Notes under the pieces: model-generated | Databases searched by the model: none | What the model was told of the DNA's origin: nothing | What the model saw: the letters and a program-made list of their open reading frames with translations, nothing else | In this document: piece after piece, positions 4,288-5,051 of the stretch | Numbering within the stretch: position 1 is the first letter of the stretch | How the letters are laid out: every line of letters starts with the position of its first letter | Program-made: the position numbers and the translations under genes | Origin: Maritimibacter sp. | Lineage (GTDB): Bacteria > Pseudomonadota > Alphaproteobacteria > Rhodobacterales > Rhodobacteraceae | Direction of reading: 5' to 3' | NCBI GenBank assembly: GCA_020441225.1 | Contig: JAGRMP010000474.1 | Span: forward strand, 1-5,051 | Length of the DNA stretch: 5,051 nucleotides

Positions 4288-4446
4288 TCAGCTGCTGACG
4301 ACTTCGACGCAGGCGCCGGCTTCGGGATCCCAGGTGTAGCCGCTCATGCAGGAACTGGCCTGTTCGGCATCGTGCCCCGCGCAGGAGGCATAGGCCGCGA
4401 CCGGCAGGAAGGCGAGGAAGGCGGCGGTGAGGAGTCTGGCTTTCAT
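4288..4446 (-). CDS. Small secreted protein with three cysteines (CBM14-like pattern)
   Basis: The product has 52 residues. Residues 1-20 are a clear signal peptide (MKAR, a hydrophobic core, AYA before Ser21), leaving a mature peptide of 32 residues. That peptide holds Cys22, Cys33 and Cys46. The pattern C33-x2-G-x2-W-D-x5-C46 resembles the core of peritrophin-A/CBM14 chitin-binding modules, but one or more of the usual cysteines is missing. There is no lipobox (YAS before Cys22), so it should be soluble in the periplasm or exported. AAGGAG (4459-4454) lies 7 bases before the ATG, a near-ideal ribosome binding site, which makes the gene convincing despite its size. It lies between purB and the fliG-like gene on the same strand. 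I recall similar small proteins in Rhodobacterales genomes, but its function is unknown and sugar binding is only a hint. An odd number of cysteines could allow dimerisation. Confidence 0.8.
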   Translation of the reverse strand: MKARLLTAAFLAFLPVAAYASCAGHDAEQASSCMSGYTWDPEAGACVEVVSS

Positions 4447-4463
4447 CGTGCGTCTCCTTGTTG

Positions 4464-4479
4464 GCTACACAAGCGTAGC
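4464..4479. repeat. Short inverted repeat upstream of the 52-residue gene
   Basis: GCTAC (4464-4468) and GTAGC (4475-4479) flank a 6-base loop. The repeat lies between the purB terminator and the ribosome binding site of the small secreted protein, where an operator or leader hairpin would be expected. Five-base arms are weak evidence. Confidence 0.25.
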
Positions 4480-4487
4480 ACGAAATG

Positions 4488-4512
4488 ACGGGCGCGGGGG
4501 TCACGCGCCCGT
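4488..4512 (-). terminator. purB terminator hairpin
   Basis: ACGGGCGCG (4488-4496) and CGCGCCCGT (4504-4512) form a perfect 9-bp stem with a 7-nt loop. On the minus strand it begins 21 bases after the purB stop and is followed by CATTTCG, a short T-rich tail. It separates purB from the small secreted protein, so the small gene probably has its own promoter or depends on read-through. Confidence 0.65.
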
Positions 4513-4532
4513 GAACCGGTGCGGTGGGATGC

Positions 4533-5051
4533 CTAGCCTTCGCCGAAGACCCGCGCGAAGATCGTGTCGACATGTTTCGTGTGGTAGCCGAGGTCGAATT
4601 TCTCGTTGATCCCGTCCACGCCGAGCGCCGCGACCACCTCGGTGTCGGCGAGCAGCTCCTCGCGGAAATCGGTCCGCTCCTCCCAGACTTTCAGCGCGTT
4701 GCGCTGGACCATCGCATAGGCGTCTTCGCGCGACACGCCGGCCTGGGTGAGGGCGAGCAGCACCCGCTGGCTCATGACCAGGCCGGGGAACTTGTTCATG
4801 TTGTCGAGCATGTTGTCGGGGAAGATCAGCATCTTGTCGATCACCCCGGTGAGGCGGGCGAGGGCAAAGTCGAGGGTGATGGTGGCGTCCGGCCCGATCG
4901 CGCGTTCGACCGAGCTGTGCGAGATGTCGCGCTCATGCCAGAGGGCCACGTTCTCCAGTGCCGGCACCACGGCGGCGCGTACGAGACGGGCGAGGCCGGT
5001 GAGGTTTTCCGTGAGCACCGGGTTCTTCTTGTGCGGCATCGCCGACGAGCC
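4533..5051 (-). CDS. purB: Adenylosuccinate lyase, C-terminal part (cut by window edge)
   Basis: The visible 172 residues are the C-terminal portion. The first codons in the window read [11 protein letters not shown], the signature of the fumarase/aspartase/adenylosuccinate lyase superfamily; its flexible loop carries the catalytic serine (the second Ser of the SS pair). The helical region ([37 protein letters not shown]) is part of the active-site bundle of the tetramer and contains the conserved [10 protein letters not shown], which binds substrate. The C-terminus ([12 protein letters not shown]) is of the short alphaproteobacterial type. The enzyme works in the cytosol and releases fumarate from SAICAR and from adenylosuccinate in purine synthesis. 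The TAG stop is at 4535-4533, followed by a strong hairpin. The start codon lies right of the window; family members of this type are about 430 residues, so roughly 260 residues are missing. No frameshift is visible. Confidence 0.96.
   Translation of the reverse strand, partial: GSSAMPHKKNPVLTENLTGLARLVRAAVVPALENVALWHERDISHSSVERAIGPDATITLDFALARLTGVIDKMLIFPDNMLDNMNKFPGLVMSQRVLLALTQAGVSREDAYAMVQRNALKVWEERTDFREELLADTEVVAALGVDGINEKFDLGYHTKHVDTIFARVFGEG

Noticed and set aside
4241..4573. Minus-strand ORF of 110 residues over the small secreted protein
   Set aside because: Arg-rich shadow in another frame; the 52-residue frame has a signal peptide and ribosome binding site.

Overview
The window comes from a high-GC alphaproteobacterium, most likely a member of the Rhodobacterales/Roseobacter group. 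The basis is recognition by eye: GC near 65-70% in most coding stretches, a Rhodobacterales-style DUF1223 protein and EamA exporter, a divergent FliG-family protein, and an adenylosuccinate lyase with a small secreted cysteine-containing protein beside it. No database search was possible.

Left part (1-1881). Positions 1-230 look like a regulatory region between divergent genes: a leftward Shine-Dalgarno sequence sits at the window edge, and two opposed promoter-like pairs share an inverted repeat near 101-120. A secreted DUF1223 thioredoxin-fold-like protein (231-947, +) follows. It converges on a ten-helix EamA/DMT-family exporter (976-1881, -), with a strong hairpin between the two genes that overlaps the exporter's stop codon.

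Middle part (1882-3010). A long stretch with only one gene. It holds a LacI-type operator-like sequence, a perfect 14-bp palindrome next to an 11-bp-spaced direct repeat, a hairpin with a T6 tract, and a REP-like hairpin with a GTAG head. After these comes a small four-helix membrane protein of unknown function (2373-2720, +), clearly lower in GC (about 47% over most of it) than its neighbours. Decayed dispersed-repeat-like sequence appears to flank it. This is the accessory-looking part of the window.

Right part (3011-5051). Three genes all read leftwards: the C-terminal 172 residues of adenylosuccinate lyase (purB, cut by the window edge), a 52-residue secreted protein with three cysteines, and a 376-residue FliG-family protein. 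Each intergenic gap holds a strong hairpin, so the three are probably separate or partly read-through transcription units, not one tight operon. The FliG-like protein keeps the charged C-terminal face of FliG but has lost the EHPQ motif and one rotor lysine, which makes it a likely specialised or divergent motor protein.

No CRISPR array, tRNA, rRNA, intact transposase or clear multi-gene defence or biosynthetic system is visible. The most interesting items are the atypical FliG, the lone low-GC membrane gene, the small cysteine protein beside purB, and the dense set of operator and hairpin structures in the noncoding parts.
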